In this document: positions 62,026 through 64,000 of the stretch, in pieces | Position numbering within the stretch: the stretch's first letter is position 1 | Layout: the number at the start of each line of letters is the position of its first letter | Source of the DNA: CAJXMH01 sp964001305 | GTDB lineage: Bacteria; Bacteroidota; Bacteroidia; Flavobacteriales_E; Vicingaceae | Reading direction: 5' to 3' | DNA: 64,000 nt | Assembly: GCA_964001305.1 (NCBI GenBank) | Contig: CAXFAI010000007.1 | Coordinates: forward strand, 1-64,000 | Translations under genes and position numbers: made by a program | The notes under the pieces: generated by a model | Database searches by the model: none | The model's input: the letters and a program-made list of their open reading frames with translations, nothing else | Told to the model about the DNA's origin: nothing

Positions 62026-63348
62026 ATGAAGCATAGCAGAACCATTGCTTTTTACACCCTTGGCTGCAAGCTCAACTTTTCTGAAACTTCAGGCATTGCA
62101 AGACTTTTTGAAGAAGAAGGTTACGCACGTCTTGACTTTAAAGAAGGGGCTGATATTGTGGTGATAAATACGTGCTCAGTTACCGAACAAGCCGATAAAA
62201 AATGTCGTCAAATCGTAAAACAAGCTAGAAATCTTTCAGAGAATGCATTTATTGCAGTCATTGGATGTTATGCTCAATTGAAACCAGAAGAAATAGCGTC
62301 CATAGAAGGAGTTAATTTGGTTTTAGGTGCAAGTGAAAAATTCAACCTATTAAAGCATGTTAAAGATTGGGAAAACAATCAATTAGAGACAAACATTTTA
62401 GCTACAGAAATTAAACATGTTAAAGAGTTTGTCCCCTCCTATTCTTTTGGAGATCGTACTAGATCTTTTTTAAAGGTGCAAGATGGTTGTGATTATTTCT
62501 GTTCATTCTGTACGATTCCATTAGCAAGAGGAAGAAGTAGAAGCAATACAGTAGCACAAACGGTAAAAGTGGCCCATGAAATTGCTGAAACAAAAGTCAA
62601 AGAAGTCGTACTTACAGGGGTAAATATTGGTGATTTTGGTAAAGGAAACAATGAGTCGTTTATCGATTTAATAAAAGAACTTGACGAAATTGAGAATATC
62701 GATCGCTTTCGGATCTCTTCTATTGAACCTAATTTACTTTCTAATGAAATCATAGAATTTGTAGCTCAGTCAAAACGATTTGCTCCACATTTTCACATTC
62801 CACTACAATCGGGTTCTAACTTCATTTTAAAAGAAATGAGAAGAAGATATACAAGAGAATTGTATGTCGATCGGGTAAATCAAATAAAATCAAGCATGCC
62901 ACAAGCATGTATTGGTGTTGATGTAATTGTTGGCTATCCTGGTGAAACCAATTTACACTTTGAAGAGACACTTCATTTTTTAAAGGAATTAGATGTTTCT
63001 TATTTGCATGTTTTCACTTATTCTGAAAGAAATAACACGGTTGCCATTCGAAGAAGCAATGTGATCCCCATGGAAGTAAGAAGAGAAAGAAGTAAAATAC
63101 TTCAGAATCTTTCTGAAAAGAAAAAAAGATATTTTTACGAAACACAGTTAAATAAAGAATTTTCCGTGCTCTTTGAGGCACAAGAGCAGCAAGGCGAGAT
63201 GTATGGTTTTACTGAGAACTATTTGAAAGTAAAGTCAAAACTCAACCCTGAATGGATTAATCAAATTAAACAAGTTGTGCCTTTATCCGTTAATTACGAC
63301 GGAACTGTTAATGCTGAAATATTGCTAGATGAACTCGTGCATGCGTGA
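62026..63348 (+). CDS. mtaB: tRNA t6A37 methylthiotransferase MtaB
   Basis: 440 residues. N-terminal cysteines in LGCKLNFSE, INTCSVTEQAD and VIGCYAQLKPEE bind one Fe-S cluster, and radical-SAM CxxxCxxC is CDYFCSFC. A C-terminal TRAM domain follows. It adds a methylthio group to t6A37 in tRNA. The start at ATG 62026 fits the family; an in-frame ATG is seven codons earlier. Confidence 0.93.
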   Translation: MKHSRTIAFYTLGCKLNFSETSGIARLFEEEGYARLDFKEGADIVVINTCSVTEQADKKCRQIVKQARNLSENAFIAVIGCYAQLKPEEIASIEGVNLVLGASEKFNLLKHVKDWENNQLETNILATEIKHVKEFVPSYSFGDRTRSFLKVQDGCDYFCSFCTIPLARGRSRSNTVAQTVKVAHEIAETKVKEVVLTGVNIGDFGKGNNESFIDLIKELDEIENIDRFRISSIEPNLLSNEIIEFVAQSKRFAPHFHIPLQSGSNFILKEMRRRYTRELYVDRVNQIKSSMPQACIGVDVIVGYPGETNLHFEETLHFLKELDVSYLHVFTYSERNNTVAIRRSNVIPMEVRRERSKILQNLSEKKKRYFYETQLNKEFSVLFEAQEQQGEMYGFTENYLKVKSKLNPEWINQIKQVVPLSVNYDGTVNAEILLDELVHA

Positions 63349-63368
63349 TATGCACTTAAATTAGAATT

Positions 63369-63596
63369 ATGGGAAGACCATCAACAAAACCTAAAAAATT
63401 AAAAGACGGATTTTACTTAGAAGTAAAGAATCAAGGTGCTAAATCAGGTATCAAAATCAGAAGAGATACGTATGATGAAATGATGCTTGCAAAGAAAAAC
63501 TTTGAAAGAACGAAAGAAGTGAAAGTACTTGGCGAAGTAGTAGATGATACTTTCGTTGACGAAAAAAAGAAAAAGAAGAAATCTGCTAAGAAATAG
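63369..63596 (+). CDS. Small lysine-rich protein of unknown function
   Basis: 75 residues, MGRPSTKPKKLKDGFYLEV..., with a basic end in a run of lysines. It begins 21 nt after the mtaB stop. It resembles small Bacteroidota-conserved proteins but no function is known. The basic tail suggests nucleic-acid or ribosome binding. Confidence 0.7.
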   Translation: MGRPSTKPKKLKDGFYLEVKNQGAKSGIKIRRDTYDEMMLAKKNFERTKEVKVLGEVVDDTFVDEKKKKKKSAKK

Positions 63597-63607
63597 TGTC
63601 TAACAAA

Positions 63608-63901
63608 TCAAACATCATCCCAGTCGACCTTGGTTCCTGCAACCTTAGGTCGACCGATGCATGTTAAGGCATATCCCTCTTTAATTTCATCTTCTCCAAG
63701 ACCGAAATTATTTTCCATTTCTACTTCACCACTTATCACTTTTGCTTTACAAGTGGTACAAACTCCTGATTGACATGAATAAGGTGGGTCAATTCCGATA
63801 CGCTCCGCCCCTTCCATAATGGTTTCTTGCTCATTCAACTGAATGGTGTGCTCTTCACCATCAATAACTACTATAACTGTATTTAGATTTTCTTCTGACA
63901 T
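63608..63901 (-). CDS. 2Fe-2S ferredoxin (adrenodoxin/plant type)
   Basis: 97 residues. The cluster cysteines are in CQSGVCTTC and ALTCIGRP, the plant-type CxxxxCxxC...C spacing. Carries electrons to a reductase or oxygenase. Promoter box TATATTTG is 19 nt upstream, and the last 20 codons of another gene are further upstream. Its stop faces the Lys-rich gene stop with 11 nt between. Confidence 0.92.
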   Translation of the reverse strand: MSEENLNTVIVVIDGEEHTIQLNEQETIMEGAERIGIDPPYSCQSGVCTTCKAKVISGEVEMENNFGLGEDEIKEGYALTCIGRPKVAGTKVDWDDV

Positions 63902-63920
63902 TTATTCAAATTTAAGGCGG

Positions 63921-63928
63921 CAAATATA
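63921..63928 (-). promoter_or_regulatory. -7 box (TATATTTG) for the ferredoxin gene
   Basis: An exact TAnnTTTG match 19 nt before the ferredoxin ATG, between it and the upstream partial gene stop at 63938. It predicts a leader of about 12 nt. No -33 TTG found. Confidence 0.4.
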
Positions 63929-63937
63929 ATTGCTTTA

Positions 63938-64000
63938 TTAAAGTGCTTGTAACACATTTTGTTCAATTCTATTTAAAACAGATTCTGACTTGTCTGCTTT
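63938..64000 (-). CDS. C-terminal 20 residues of a gene cut by the window edge
   Basis: The minus strand reads 20 codons (KADKSESVLNRIEQNVLQAL) and then TAA. The reading frame is open at the window edge. Too little sequence remains to identify the protein. It is the immediate upstream neighbour of the ferredoxin, in the same direction. Confidence 0.5.
   Translation of the reverse strand, partial: KADKSESVLNRIEQNVLQAL

Overview
The window looks like a compact, AT-rich chromosome segment from a member of the Bacteroidota, most likely a Flavobacteriales-type marine or aquatic organism. The evidence is a type IX secretion (T9SS) C-terminal domain, a CarboxypepD_reg/OMP_b-brl_3 TonB receptor, a very large TSP3/PA14 surface protein, split transketolase subunits, a ferritin/lycopene cyclase (carotenoid) cluster, DUF2911 and DUF2797 proteins, and repeated TAnnTTTG-type -7 promoter boxes. 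No rRNA, tRNA, insertion sequence, prophage or CRISPR array was seen. No gene-free stretch exceeds 300 bases; the largest are 43968-44230 and 5245-5471.

Layout. 1-11526 (minus): a 3'-truncated giant surface protein, then parE-parC-rhomboid-class IV aminotransferase as a tight operon. 11659-14462 (plus): two overlapping GT-C glycosyltransferases. ychF (minus). 15726-24040 (plus): transketolase N half, a VWA protein, transketolase C half, an ECF-sigma/membrane/Spy-like three-gene module bounded by terminators, a class III aminotransferase, DUF2911, a DEAD-box helicase and msrB. 24052-27953 (minus): two secreted proteins, pyrR-pyrB, a STAS protein and RNase Z. 28079-31534 (plus): lipoprotein MsrB, small membrane and barrel proteins, ferritin, a micro-membrane protein and lycopene cyclase. 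31531-35921 (minus): fabG, a VWA-type membrane protein, a serine hydrolase. 36045-38143: YbaB, an outer-membrane protein, threonine aldolase. 38118-41325 (minus): a T9SS cargo protein, DUF2797, a membrane protein. 41415-48511 (plus): a TMTC-like TPR glycosyltransferase, a GNAT, a repeat-rich spacer, a PIG-L protein, a 47-residue membrane protein and an SSS transporter. 48513-50705 (minus): two tandem cupin_8/JmjC paralogues. 50857-63596 (plus): secreted proteins around a tail-specific protease, RhlE, a CoA transferase, a universal stress protein, a TonB receptor, an SGNH lipoprotein, MtaB and a Lys-rich small protein. 63608-64000 (minus): a 2Fe-2S ferredoxin and the last 20 codons of another gene.

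Most genes are housekeeping: topoisomerase IV, pyrimidine synthesis, pentose phosphate, tRNA modification, redox repair. The main accessory interest lies in four places. The two cupin_8 paralogues keep every 2-oxoglutarate-binding position but carry His-x-Ala in place of the iron-binding His-x-Asp, the arrangement known from iron/2OG halogenases. A VWA protein sits between the two transketolase halves. Two very small membrane proteins lie inside overlapping operons. A 16-bp tandem repeat and a hairpin lie upstream of the PIG-L operon. All seven convergent gene junctions have 11 nt or less between stop codons, or overlap, so there is no room for dedicated terminators there. Starts were chosen using signal peptides, family N-termini, -7 boxes and terminators; several differ from the longest reading frame.
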